From: Cohnella rhizoplanae
GTDB taxonomy: Bacteria > Bacillota > Bacilli > Paenibacillales > Paenibacillaceae
Assembly: GCF_948329515.1 (NCBI RefSeq)
Contig: NZ_CAOJCN010000005.1
Coordinates: 62,001 to 126,000 of the forward strand
Direction of reading: 5' to 3'
Length of the DNA stretch: 64,000 nt
Both the position numbers and the translations under genes were made by a program. Below, in pieces: positions 34,015 to 42,495 of this stretch (position 1 is its first letter; every line of letters begins with the position of its first letter). Under the pieces are notes generated by a model that worked only from the letters and a program-made list of their open reading frames with translations, ran no database searches and was not told the origin of the DNA.

Positions 34015-35847
34015 ATGCGCGAAAACCGGCCCTGGCCCCGCGGTATCCGCTTCAAGCGGGTCAACCACCAAATTTTTATCCTCGTCATCGCGACCATTAC
34101 CATTCCGCTGCTCGTTCTGTCGGTCATCATCTACCTGTTCTCGCTGCAGACGGTGAAAAACGAGTATCAAAAGAGCTCTGACTTGATCCTGACGAATCTG
34201 AGCTTCAACATCGATCAGTACCTGCAGAACATCGAAAAAGGTACGCTCGGCTCCCAGATGGACAGCCAGCTGCAGGGGGCGCTCGAGCAATGGGCCGTCA
34301 ACAAGACGGAAAGCACCGAGGACAAACGGCTCCAGTACGGCTACGTGATCGAGCACTTCATCAGCTCCATCGAGATGACGATCAAAAATGTCGACAGCGT
34401 GCGGATCTACGCGAGCGACAGCGTCTTCTACTCGTCCGAGTTCAACCGGTCCGACTACGACGCAAGCGGCTTCGCGGAGGAAGAATGGTACAAGCGCACG
34501 CTGGCGGCCAAGGGCAAGGTCGTGCTGTTCGGCGCGCACCGGCCGTTCCACCGGCTGGACTCGGGGGAGTCGGTCATCTCGATCGCGCGAGTCATCAACA
34601 AGGTCGGCAGCAAGCAGCAGATCGGCGTCATCCTGATCGACATCCGGCTCGACTCGCTGCGGGAGATTCTGAATCTGTCGGAGAACAGCAACCGCAGCTT
34701 TATCATCGTCGACGACAAGGGCGGCGTCGTCTACGCGTCCGAGCGGGAACAGACGAACACCGTCCTCGCGGAGAACAAGGATATCGGACCGCTGGAGTCG
34801 AGGCTGTCGCTGGACAAGGACAGCTTCTACGCTCAGGTCGACGGCGCGCCTTCGTTCGTGAACTACGTCACCTCGCCGTATTCCGGCTGGAAGGTCATTC
34901 AGTTTATCGAGGAAAAGGAAATGACGAAAAACGCGGAGATGCTGCGCTTGATCATCCTCGGACTCGCGGGCTGCTCGCTGGCCGCAGCGCTGCTGCTTAT
35001 GTACGTATTGTCCAGGCGCGTCACGAGACCGATCGTGCAGCTCAGCCGACAGGTGCGGATGGTAGGCGGCGGACAGTTCGACGTCAATCTGAGCAGCGAC
35101 CGGCAGGACGAATTCGGCGTGCTCTATCAGGGCATTCGCAAGATGGTTGAAGACTTGCAGGCGCACATCGAGCGCGCGTCCATCATGAGGGCGCAGGAGA
35201 AGGTCGCCCAGTTCGGCGCGCTGAAGAGCCAGATCAATCCGCACTTCCTGGCGAACGCGCTGGAGTCGATCCAGATGAAGGCGATCCTGAGCGGCCAGCG
35301 GGACATCAGCGAGATGGTCGGTCTGCTCGGACGGCTGTTCCGCACCTATATCCAGACAGGCAAAGAGACCGTCACGCTGGCCGAGGAGCTGTCCACCGTA
35401 CGGCTGTACATCCAGGTGCAGCAGATGCGGTTCGGCGACAAGATCCGATACGCCGAGCGGCTCGAGGAGGGCTGCGAGCGGGCGCCCGTCATGCACTTCT
35501 TCCTGCAGCCGATCATCGAGAACGCGATCGTCCACGGTCTCGAGCGACGGGCGGGCCCGGGACTGCTCGAGGTCGAGGCGACGATCCGCGGCAACAACAT
35601 GCGGATCGAGGTGCGCGACGACGGCGTCGGCATGGAGGAAGAGCGTCTCCTGGAGCTGCGCGAACGCCTGCAGAGCCCGCCGGATACGCTGGACGCCGAG
35701 CATATCGGCGTCAAGAACGTGCATGACCGCATCCGCTTCTATTTCGGCGATGCCTACGGCCTCGAAGTGGATAGCCGCCCCGGCGAAGGCACCTGCGTCG
35801 CGATCACCGTGCCTTACCTGCCGTCCGCGGGAGATTCGGCTGGCTGA
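34015..35847 (+). CDS. YesM-type sensor histidine kinase
   Basis: The 610-residue membrane kinase has helix 1 at about residues 22-45 and an extracellular Cache-like sensor (about 50-305). Helix 2 lies at about 310-330 and a HAMP linker follows (RRVTRPIVQLSRQV). The His_kinase domain has phospho-acceptor His410 in SQINPHFLANALES, and the ATPase domain carries IIENAIVHGLE and DDGVGM. It is paired with the response regulator 4 bases upstream and probably senses sialylated glycans or occupancy of the binding protein. Confidence 0.92.
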   Translation: MRENRPWPRGIRFKRVNHQIFILVIATITIPLLVLSVIIYLFSLQTVKNEYQKSSDLILTNLSFNIDQYLQNIEKGTLGSQMDSQLQGALEQWAVNKTESTEDKRLQYGYVIEHFISSIEMTIKNVDSVRIYASDSVFYSSEFNRSDYDASGFAEEEWYKRTLAAKGKVVLFGAHRPFHRLDSGESVISIARVINKVGSKQQIGVILIDIRLDSLREILNLSENSNRSFIIVDDKGGVVYASEREQTNTVLAENKDIGPLESRLSLDKDSFYAQVDGAPSFVNYVTSPYSGWKVIQFIEEKEMTKNAEMLRLIILGLAGCSLAAALLLMYVLSRRVTRPIVQLSRQVRMVGGGQFDVNLSSDRQDEFGVLYQGIRKMVEDLQAHIERASIMRAQEKVAQFGALKSQINPHFLANALESIQMKAILSGQRDISEMVGLLGRLFRTYIQTGKETVTLAEELSTVRLYIQVQQMRFGDKIRYAERLEEGCERAPVMHFFLQPIIENAIVHGLERRAGPGLLEVEATIRGNNMRIEVRDDGVGMEEERLLELRERLQSPPDTLDAEHIGVKNVHDRIRFYFGDAYGLEVDSRPGEGTCVAITVPYLPSAGDSAG

Positions 35848-35853
35848 GGGCGA

Positions 35854-35900
35854 AAATAACCCGCCCGGGCGCTAGCGCCACGGGAACGGGTTATTTCTTC
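35854..35900 (+). terminator. Terminator of the two-component operon
   Basis: AAATAACCCG (35854-35863) pairs with CGGGTTATTT (35887-35896), with an inner GC-rich hairpin and a short T run. It lies a few bases past the kinase stop. Confidence 0.75.
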
Positions 35901-35972
35901 ATCCATCTTGCCCGGCCACGCCCGCCGCTATTGCGCGGGAAGTCGGTGTCGCCGCGCGTTAAGACGTACAAT

Positions 35973-36848
35973 CTAAGCGTAACCCGCGTGCAGCCTGCGA
36001 TACGCGGCGGGCGACATGCCCGCTTCCTTGCGGAACAGCCGGCCGAAATAGTTGGCGTCCGCGATCCCCACGGCCTCCGCGACCTGTCGCACCGACAGCT
36101 CCGGCGAGTGCTCCAGCAGCCTGCGCGCCCGGTCGATCCGAACGTGGCGTACGTACTCGACCGGGCTCATGCCGGTGTGCCGTCTCATGCAGCGGGCGAT
36201 ATAGTCCGGGTGGAAATGAAATTCGCGCTCCAGCGCCTCGATCTCGAACGGCTCGCATGCGGTGCGGCGCAAATAAGCGGACACGTCCGCCGCCAGTCGG
36301 CTCGAACGGGTCTCGGCCGCCGAGCCCCGCACGAATTGCTGCATGACGGACAGCAGCTGCACGAATGCCGCCTGCATGCGCCATACCCCGTCGACCGTCA
36401 GCCTGTCATGCAGCCTGACCAGCAGCTCCAGCGCCGCCCACGCCTCGTCCATCCGGAAGGCTCCGAACTTCGGGATATAAACGGGCTGCACGCCCGGCTG
36501 CAGATCCTTGTCCGTCCCGGTGCGAAGCACGAGCGACCATGGAATATCGTCTGCGGCAACTACGCGATGTTCGGAATCGTGCTTAAGATGGAACCAATAC
36601 AACTCCGTCGGCACCTCGCAGGGCCGCCACCCCTCGTGCGCTTTTCCCGGCTCGAGTACAAGCAGATGGTTGGGCCCGATCGTATATTCGATGCCGTCTT
36701 CCGCCATGTACAAGCACCCGGACTTCACGAATACGATGTCGTAGAGATCGAAGGAACGCCGGAAATGCTGCATGCCCGGGCGCCACGTTCCGTGTCCCGC
36801 AGTCACCAGCTGCGGCATCGGCGGAATCTGCCACTGTATACTATCCAC
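35973..36848 (-). CDS. AraC-family transcriptional regulator
   Basis: The 291-residue protein has a cupin-type N-terminal domain (YTIGPNHLLVLEPGKAHEG near residue 65) and a C-terminal AraC double helix-turn-helix (about 190-291) with ADANYFGRLFRKEAGMSP. I chose the GTG at 36848 because AAGGAGG lies 6 bases upstream. Upstream in-frame ATGs would run into the divergent gene. It is divergent from the glycosidase-like gene at 36999, 150 bases away, and probably controls it. Confidence 0.9.
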   Translation of the reverse strand: MDSIQWQIPPMPQLVTAGHGTWRPGMQHFRRSFDLYDIVFVKSGCLYMAEDGIEYTIGPNHLLVLEPGKAHEGWRPCEVPTELYWFHLKHDSEHRVVAADDIPWSLVLRTGTDKDLQPGVQPVYIPKFGAFRMDEAWAALELLVRLHDRLTVDGVWRMQAAFVQLLSVMQQFVRGSAAETRSSRLAADVSAYLRRTACEPFEIEALEREFHFHPDYIARCMRRHTGMSPVEYVRHVRIDRARRLLEHSPELSVRQVAEAVGIADANYFGRLFRKEAGMSPAAYRRLHAGYA

Positions 36849-36998
36849 GACATCCCTCCTTGCTCGCCTGCCTCTTGCACCCATCATAATCCGAGAAGTC
36901 GGTTTTGTGCTAGATACTGTCGTTCCTATAACTATCGGAAGAGGTGCGGGCGCTTTACACTGATAGGCAAACAGAACGATTCGCTGGAGGTTATCGTC

Positions 36999-38969
36999 AT
37001 GCGTTTTCGCCAAGTCCACTTAGACTTCCATACTTCCGAGCTGATCGAGGGCATCGGCTCGTCGTTCTCCGCGGACCAATTCCAGTCGATGCTCAAGCTG
37101 GGACACGTAGATTCGATCACCGTCTTCTCCAAATGCCATCACGGCTGGGCGTACCACCCTACGACCGCGAACGAGATGCACCCGCAGCTCGCGTTCGACC
37201 TGCTCGGCGCCCAGATCGAGGCCGCGCACGCGATCGGCGTCAAGACGCCGGTCTATCTGTCCGCGGGCCTCGACGAGAAGCTGGCGCGCACCCGACCGGA
37301 ATGGCTGGTCCGCCGCGCCGACGAGAAGACGCAGTGGGCGCCCGACTTCCTCTCGCCGGGCTACCACGAATTTTGCATGAACACGCCGTATCTCGACGTG
37401 CTCGTCGCGCAGATCGAGGAGGTCGTCCAGCATTACGACGCGGACGGCATCTTCCTCGATATCGTCGGCGTCCGCGAATGCTACTGCCAATTCTGCGTCA
37501 GAACCGCGCGCGAGGCGGGCGTCGATCCGCGCGACAAGACCGCCATGCGGCCACTTCGCGAACGCGCGTATCTCCGGTATGCGGAGCGGACGAACGAAGC
37601 CGTCCATCGGCATCGCCCCGACCTGCCGGTATTCCATAACGGCGGTCATATTCCCCAAGGAAGACGGGACCTTGCGTTCCTGAATACGCATCATCTGGAG
37701 TTGGAATCGCTGCCGACGGGCGGCTGGGGCTACGACCACTTCCCGCTGTCCGCGCGGTACGTGCAGCAGCTCGGGCGCCCCTTTCTCGGCATGACCGGCA
37801 AGTTCCACCTGTCCTGGGGCGAATTCGGCGGCTACAAGCATCCGAACGCGCTGCGGTATGAGGCTGCTCTGAGTCTGGCCAACGGCGCAGGCTGCTCCGT
37901 GGGGGATCAACTGCATCCCGACGGCCTGATGGACGAAGCCACGTACCGGCTGATCGGAGAAGCGTACAAGGAAGTGGAGGAAAAAGAGGGTTGTTGCGAA
38001 GGGACGGTTAACGTCGCCGATATCGCCGTCCTCGGCGTGGAAGCCTCCGGCCGTCACCGCGGCGCCGGCGATAACGTCGCGGACGCCGACAGAGGCGCCG
38101 TGCGGATGCTGCTGGAGACGAACCGCCTGTTCGACGTCGTGGATATGCAGTCCGATTGGACCGCTTACCCCGTGCTGATCCTGCCGGACCGGATCCCGGC
38201 CGACGCCGAGATCGAAGCGAAGCTGGCGGCCTATGTCGGCCAAGGCGGCAAGGTGCTCGCGACGGGCGAATCCGGCCTGCGCCCGGACGGCTCCGGCTTT
38301 GCGATCGACTTCGGCGCGCGCTGGATCAGCGCCCATCCGTACAGACCGGATTACTTGGTGCCCGCGGGACCGTTCGGCCCGGGCGAAGGCGCCTCCGCCG
38401 TCATGTACGGCGAAGGTCAGCGCATCGAAGCCGCCGGCGGCCGGGTGCTCGGCTACCGCCAGAACCCTTATTTTAACCGGGACGTCTTCTCCTTCTCGTC
38501 CCACCTGCATACGCCCAACGACAAGCGAAACCGCGAACCTGGCATAGTGGAGCACGACGCGGGCGTCTACATCGCCTGGAACGTCTTCGGCGACTATGCC
38601 GAGCACGGCAGCCTCGTGCTGCGCCAGATGGTGGACTATGCGCTGAGCCGCTTGCTCGCAGCGCCGACGCTCGCGACCGCGCTGCCCGCGCAGGGCGTGA
38701 CCACGCTGCAGTCGCAGCCCGCCCAGCGCCGTCTTGTGCACCACCTGCTGTACGCCTCTCCCGTCCGCCGCGGACGCAACGTGGAGATCGTCGAGGACCT
38801 GATCCCGATCCGCGACGTCGCGTGCGCCGTACGCACGGACCGTCCCGTCCGCAGCGTATACCTGGCGCCGCAGATGACGGAGCTGCCGTTCCGCAGCGAG
38901 GCCGGCTCGGTCGCCTATACGGTGCCCGTGGTCGAATGCCATCAGATGGTCGTCATTCAGTTCGACTGA
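36999..38969 (+). CDS. Hypothetical glycosyl hydrolase 6-like protein (uncharacterised glycosidase family)
   Basis: The 656-residue protein begins MRFRQVHLDFHTSE. It has a predicted TIM barrel (about 1-330) with VTVFSKCHHGW-like, DADGIFLDIVGVRECYC and HNGGHI segments. A Rossmann-like domain follows (about 340-560) resembling the beta-galactosidase trimerisation (GH42 middle) domain, with VLILPDRIPADAEIE and GKVLATGESGL. This arrangement is that of the Pfam hypothetical glycosyl hydrolase 6 group, as I recall it. There is no signal peptide, so it is cytoplasmic. CTGGAGG lies 8 bases before the ATG, so an upstream frame antisense to the AraC gene is not part of it. The substrate is unknown. Confidence 0.8.
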   Translation: MRFRQVHLDFHTSELIEGIGSSFSADQFQSMLKLGHVDSITVFSKCHHGWAYHPTTANEMHPQLAFDLLGAQIEAAHAIGVKTPVYLSAGLDEKLARTRPEWLVRRADEKTQWAPDFLSPGYHEFCMNTPYLDVLVAQIEEVVQHYDADGIFLDIVGVRECYCQFCVRTAREAGVDPRDKTAMRPLRERAYLRYAERTNEAVHRHRPDLPVFHNGGHIPQGRRDLAFLNTHHLELESLPTGGWGYDHFPLSARYVQQLGRPFLGMTGKFHLSWGEFGGYKHPNALRYEAALSLANGAGCSVGDQLHPDGLMDEATYRLIGEAYKEVEEKEGCCEGTVNVADIAVLGVEASGRHRGAGDNVADADRGAVRMLLETNRLFDVVDMQSDWTAYPVLILPDRIPADAEIEAKLAAYVGQGGKVLATGESGLRPDGSGFAIDFGARWISAHPYRPDYLVPAGPFGPGEGASAVMYGEGQRIEAAGGRVLGYRQNPYFNRDVFSFSSHLHTPNDKRNREPGIVEHDAGVYIAWNVFGDYAEHGSLVLRQMVDYALSRLLAAPTLATALPAQGVTTLQSQPAQRRLVHHLLYASPVRRGRNVEIVEDLIPIRDVACAVRTDRPVRSVYLAPQMTELPFRSEAGSVAYTVPVVECHQMVVIQFD

Positions 38970-38995
38970 CCTGGATAGGTCCGGCAGAACGGCAT

Positions 38996-39027
38996 TTAAC
39001 CGGGGGGCGTATACGCCCCCCGGTTAA
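38996..39027. terminator. Perfect 32-base palindrome, bidirectional terminator
   Basis: TTAACCGGGGGGCGTA is followed directly by its exact reverse complement, with no loop bases outside the stem. AT-rich sequence flanks it (ATTTTATTT on the plus side). It lies between the convergent genes ending at 38969 and 39031. Confidence 0.8.
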
Positions 39028-39030
39028 ATT

Positions 39031-39591
39031 TTATTTCAGCGAGCGAGACTGATCGATCCAGCCGAGCAGCGACTCGACGTACCGGCGCAGATACTTAAGC
39101 GTCGTCTCGTCGGTCAGGCGCCCCTGCTCGGCGTCCACCTTGTCCATGACCTGGGAGATGTACATTTTCTGAAAAGGCAGCACCCAAGCCTGTGCCGCTT
39201 CCAGCGTCTGACGGATCTGCTGCTGCGACAGAATCGTACCCTTGGGTCCTGGCGTAGCGCCAACGATACCCGCAGGCTTGTGGATGAGCGCCGCCGTACG
39301 GGTCGGCGTCGAGGCCCAGTCCAGCGCGTTTTTCAGCACGCCGGGCGTTCCCGAATTGTACTCGGGGCTCACGATTAAGATGCCGTCCGCGCGCCGGATC
39401 GCTTCGCGATAGACCTCCACGGCTGCAGGTCCTTCCTCCCGATCCAGGTCTCCGTTGTATAAAGGCAGGTCCGCGATGGAAATCAACTCGAATGAAGCTT
39501 CGCTCAGGCCGAGCTCGGGAATCGTCTGCGCGATCATGCGGTTGTACGAATGCTCCCTCAAGCTGCCCACGATCATGCCGATCTTTTTCAT
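39031..39591 (-). CDS. NADPH-dependent FMN reductase
   Basis: The 186-residue flavodoxin-fold protein carries the FMN-phosphate loop GSLREHSYNR (about residues 9-18) and the family signature SPEYNSGTPGVLKNALDW (about 75-92). Relatives reduce quinones, azo dyes or chromate using NAD(P)H. AGGAGGAGG lies just upstream of the ATG. The nearby ring-cleaving dioxygenase and DoxX genes suggest a role in quinone or electrophile detoxification, but it has its own transcription unit. Confidence 0.9.
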   Translation of the reverse strand: MKKIGMIVGSLREHSYNRMIAQTIPELGLSEASFELISIADLPLYNGDLDREEGPAAVEVYREAIRRADGILIVSPEYNSGTPGVLKNALDWASTPTRTAALIHKPAGIVGATPGPKGTILSQQQIRQTLEAAQAWVLPFQKMYISQVMDKVDAEQGRLTDETTLKYLRRYVESLLGWIDQSRSLK

Positions 39592-39649
39592 ATAATACGC
39601 CTCCTCCTGTAATTCCGATCCGTTCGCTAAGCGACATCGGCGTCCGAAA

Positions 39650-39682
39650 AAAGAAGGACGACCGGCTGACTGCCGGCCGTCC
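39650..39682 (-). terminator. Terminator of the gap-like gene
   Basis: On the minus strand the GGACGGCCGGC/GCCGGTCGTCC stem with an AGTCA loop is followed by TTCTTTTTT, just past the stop at 39694. Confidence 0.85.
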
Positions 39683-39693
39683 CGTTGCTTCAG

Positions 39694-40692
39694 TTAGTTG
39701 TTCGCGAGGTGAGCCGCGACCTCCGCGAGCCGCGAGGCGTAGCCCCACTCGTTGTCGTACCAGGCGGCGATGGATACGATGTCGCCCTGCACCTGCGTCA
39801 GCGGCAGGTCGATGATCGAAGAGTGCGAATCGCCGACGATGCGCGAGGACGCCCATTCGCCTTCCAGCACGTCGAGCACGCCCTTCAGTTCTCCCTCCGC
39901 GGCCGCAGCCCGGAACATATCGTTGATCTCTTGGGCCGTGACCGGCTTGTCGGTGATCAGGTTGAGCTCGGCGATGCTGCCGGTGCGGGTCGGGATCCGG
40001 TAGGCCTTGCCGGTGATCTGCAGATCGGGCCAGATGAACTTCAGCGCCTTGGCCGCGCCGGACGACGACGGGATGATATTCTCCGCGGCGGCCCACGAAT
40101 CGCGGCGATCCTTCATCGGCTGATCCGTCAGCGACTGGGTGTTGGTATAGGAATGGACGGTCGAGAACAGGCCGTGCTTGATGCCGTAGTTCTCGCGCAC
40201 CAGCTTGACGACGGGCGCCAGCGCGTTGGTCGTGCAGCTCGCCATGCTAATGATCTTGTGCTTGTCCGGGTCGAATTGGTCGAGATTGATGCCCTTCAGG
40301 AGCACGGCGTCGCAGTCGTCCAGCGTCTTGCTTGGTCCGCTGACGAGCACGCGCTTCGCGCCGCGGTCCAGGTGAACCTGGGCGACCGATCGCGTGACGG
40401 CTCTGCCCGTACAATCGATGACCAGGTCCACGCCGAGCGCCTTCCAGTCCGGCACCTCGCTGGCGGAGTTGATATAAGGGATGTCCCGGCCGCCGATCAC
40501 GATGCGGCCTTCGCCGCCGGATACCGCCTCGGGCCACCTTTTATAATTAGTATCTACCTCGAACAGCGCGGCCAGCGTGGCCTCGTCCTTGATGTCCGAG
40601 ATGGATGCCGGCACGAATAGATTGTCTTGAAGAGCGACCCTGAGCAGCTGCCTGCCGATGCGTCCGAATCCGAATACCGCGATTTTGCCCAT
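39694..40692 (-). CDS. gap: Type I glyceraldehyde-3-phosphate dehydrogenase paralogue
   Basis: The 332-residue enzyme oxidises glyceraldehyde-3-phosphate to 1,3-bisphosphoglycerate. It has the Rossmann motif GFGRIGR, catalytic Cys153 in ASCTTNALAP and His180 in STVHSYT. Asp33 after the second beta-strand suggests NAD specificity. The cysteine usually found four residues after the catalytic one (CTTNC) is alanine here. The gene stands alone, outside the glycolytic pgk-tpi-pgm-eno cluster, so it is probably a second copy. CGGAGGGC precedes the ATG. Confidence 0.92.
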   Translation of the reverse strand: MGKIAVFGFGRIGRQLLRVALQDNLFVPASISDIKDEATLAALFEVDTNYKRWPEAVSGGEGRIVIGGRDIPYINSASEVPDWKALGVDLVIDCTGRAVTRSVAQVHLDRGAKRVLVSGPSKTLDDCDAVLLKGINLDQFDPDKHKIISMASCTTNALAPVVKLVRENYGIKHGLFSTVHSYTNTQSLTDQPMKDRRDSWAAAENIIPSSSGAAKALKFIWPDLQITGKAYRIPTRTGSIAELNLITDKPVTAQEINDMFRAAAAEGELKGVLDVLEGEWASSRIVGDSHSSIIDLPLTQVQGDIVSIAAWYDNEWGYASRLAEVAAHLANN

Positions 40693-40756
40693 GTTTGCCC
40701 TCCGTTATGAATCGAATTTTGTAGTGCGGTACAGCCGTATTTGTATCTCTCTCAAT

Positions 40757-41728
40757 TTACACCGAATCCCGTCCCGATTGAAGAGCCTCGGGCATTAATT
40801 CGCGCACCTCGATCGGCATCAGGTTCGCCTCGATCTGCTCGCGGTGCGGTTCGTACCACGACGGGAGCATCAGCTTGCCGCCCAAGGCGTCGGCCGGCTC
40901 GTCGTTCGCGAAGCCGGGCGGATCGGTGGCGATCTCGAACAGGATGCCGCCGCTCTCGCGGAAGTAGATGGCGTTGAAGTACTGGCGGTCGATGACCTCG
41001 GTCGGATGGAAGCCGGCCCCGCTCACCTTTTGCTGCCATTCTACATGCTCATCGAAATCCTTGGCACGCCAGGCGATATGGTGGATCGTGCCGGCGCCGG
41101 GCGTCGCCCACGGCATGTCGGCGGTCGGAACGTCAACGATGTTGCCGATGTCGCCGGAGGCCCGGAAGCGAGTATAACCCGACTCCTCGCCGATCCGGTC
41201 CATGCCGAGCACATGCTCGAGGGTCGCCCCGGTCTGCTTGACGTTCGTGCTGAACAGGATGGCGCCGCCAAAACCCTTGATCGCCTTGTCCGCCGTTATG
41301 CCGCCGAACGACCATTCGCTGTTCGCGCCTTGCTCACGTTCGACGAGCTCCAGACGCAGGCCCTCATTGTCCTCGAATTGTACGTAGCTCTCGCCGAAGC
41401 GCGACGTCCGCTCGAAGGAGATGCCGAAGCTTGCGAGACGCTCTTCCCAGTAGGCCAGCGCCCCGACCGGCACGACGTACGTGGTCACGCCGACCTGGCC
41501 GCCGCCGACGCGCCCCTTGCGGGAGTCGGGATGCGGGAAGAAGGTGATGATCGTGCCGGGGCTGCCGGTCTTATCGCCGAAGTAGAGGTGGTACACCTCG
41601 GGGGCGTCGAAGTTGATCGTCTTCTTCACGAGCCGGAGACCCAGCACGCCAGCGTAGAAGTCTACGTTCTCCTGCGGATTTCTTGCGAATGCCGTGATAT
41701 GGTGGATGCCTGCGGTTTGAATGGTCAT
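40757..41728 (-). CDS. mhqO: Ring-cleaving dioxygenase (MhqO/CatE-like, VOC fold)
   Basis: The 323-residue protein has two glyoxalase/VOC domains. Metal ligands are likely His9 or His10 in GIHHITAF, the histidine of TIHHIAWR and the glutamate of LFEIATDPPGF. B. subtilis homologues MhqA, MhqO and CatE cleave hydroquinone or catechol rings and are induced by electrophiles. AAGGAG lies 9 bases before the ATG. It follows the DoxX gene by 53 bases in the same direction, as in catDE and mhqNOP. The gene symbol is by analogy. Confidence 0.85.
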   Translation of the reverse strand: MTIQTAGIHHITAFARNPQENVDFYAGVLGLRLVKKTINFDAPEVYHLYFGDKTGSPGTIITFFPHPDSRKGRVGGGQVGVTTYVVPVGALAYWEERLASFGISFERTSRFGESYVQFEDNEGLRLELVEREQGANSEWSFGGITADKAIKGFGGAILFSTNVKQTGATLEHVLGMDRIGEESGYTRFRASGDIGNIVDVPTADMPWATPGAGTIHHIAWRAKDFDEHVEWQQKVSGAGFHPTEVIDRQYFNAIYFRESGGILFEIATDPPGFANDEPADALGGKLMLPSWYEPHREQIEANLMPIEVRELMPEALQSGRDSV

Positions 41729-41781
41729 GATCGATCGCTCCTTGTATAGGTAATGGGATTCAGTAGAGCCTTAGGGCCGGT

Positions 41782-42186
41782 TTAAAATAGGTTCAGCGCG
41801 TTGTCGAGCGAATATGCGCCGGCGCCGGTGAGCGCGACTCCGATGGCGATGGCGAGCAGCACGAGCGGGTATTCGTAACCGTTGGCGGTAGCCCACAGCC
41901 CGTTGGCCGCGTGCACCTTCACGATGGCGCCGATCATGGCGAGCGCGATGAGCGCCGCGGCCACCGGCGTCAGCAGGCCGACCGCGAACAACGCGCCTCC
42001 GACCAGCTCCATCAACCCCGCCGCCACCGCCATCGCGACGCCCGGCTTGATGCCGATCGATTCCATCCAGCCGCCCGTCCCCTTCGGCCCGTAGCCGCCG
42101 AACATCCCGAACAGCTTTTGCGCGCCATGCCCCACGAACAACAATCCGACGACGATCCGAATAATCAGCAATCCTGTATCCAACAT
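41782..42186 (-). CDS. mhqP: DoxX-family membrane protein (MhqP/CatD-like)
   Basis: The 134-residue protein has four membrane helices with the family pattern LLFVGHGAQKLFGMFGG near residue 15 and GALFAVGLLTP. CatD and MhqP in B. subtilis are small DoxX proteins encoded with ring-cleaving dioxygenases and induced by quinones and catechols. AAAGGAG lies 9 bases before the ATG. It is the first gene of the operon, with a leader of about 195 bases containing repeated operator-like palindromes. Confidence 0.85.
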   Translation of the reverse strand: MLDTGLLIIRIVVGLLFVGHGAQKLFGMFGGYGPKGTGGWMESIGIKPGVAMAVAAGLMELVGGALFAVGLLTPVAAALIALAMIGAIVKVHAANGLWATANGYEYPLVLLAIAIGVALTGAGAYSLDNALNLF

Positions 42187-42221
42187 GATAATTCTCTCCT
42201 TTAAAATGTTTAATTTGACTT

Positions 42222-42235
42222 TCTTTAATTAAAGA
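42222..42235. promoter_or_regulatory. Operator-like palindrome, copy 1 (leader)
   Basis: TCTTTAATTAAAGA is a perfect 14-base palindrome 36 bases upstream of the DoxX start, inside the predicted leader. It matches the copy at 42378 in all but one base and shares with it the flank ATTAAAGATA. It resembles MhqR-type MarR operators (ATCT..AATT..AGAT) as I recall them. Confidence 0.55.
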
Positions 42236-42377
42236 TATTAGGCAGTCGAAAACTTCATATTCTAAATCGGCTCCCGCCGCATCCCAACCTGTAACGCTTG
42301 TGAGCTAGCCATGGCGTAATTCCCTCATTTCATTGTTTATTCGTTTCGTTTCTTTGGTTGTTCGCGGTTCGTTTATC

Positions 42378-42391
42378 TCTTGAATTAAAGA
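42378..42391. promoter_or_regulatory. Operator-like palindrome, copy 2 (overlaps the -10 box)
   Basis: TCTTGAATTAAAGA differs from copy 1 at one position and overlaps the predicted -10 box and transcription start. A bound repressor would block RNA polymerase. The same family of electrophile-sensing MarR regulators (MhqR, YodB) controls related genes in B. subtilis. Confidence 0.6.
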
Positions 42392-42416
42392 TACTTGATT
42401 TCGTGCGATATGTCAA
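42388..42416 (-). promoter_or_regulatory. Promoter of the DoxX-dioxygenase operon
   Basis: On the minus strand a consensus TTGACA (42411-42416) and TATCTT (42388-42393) are exactly 17 bases apart. Transcription would begin near 42381 and run into the DoxX gene. Confidence 0.7.
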
Positions 42417-42432
42417 CACCCCAGTTTAAATA

Positions 42433-42477
42433 CAAAAAAGCCGCCGGCCCCATCGCTTCGGATGGACGCCGGCGGCT
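42433..42477 (-). terminator. Terminator of the LtrA gene
   Basis: On the minus strand AGCCGCCGGC pairs with GCCGGCGGCT (42439-42448 with 42468-42477), followed by T6. It lies 19 bases past the stop at 42496. Confidence 0.85.
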
Positions 42478-42495
42478 GATCGCCCGACCGCGCAA

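Larger units (their letters stand above)
42187..42495. other. Regulatory intergenic region of the DoxX-dioxygenase operon
   Basis: This gap of 309 bases has no gene. It holds a strong minus-strand promoter, two copies of a 14-base palindrome and, at its right end, the terminator of the LtrA gene. Open frames are negligible. Confidence 0.7.

Noticed and set aside
35931..36998. Possible N-terminal extension of the GHL6-like protein
   Set aside because: The extension is antisense to the AraC gene. A strong ribosome-binding site directly precedes the ATG at 36999, where family similarity begins.
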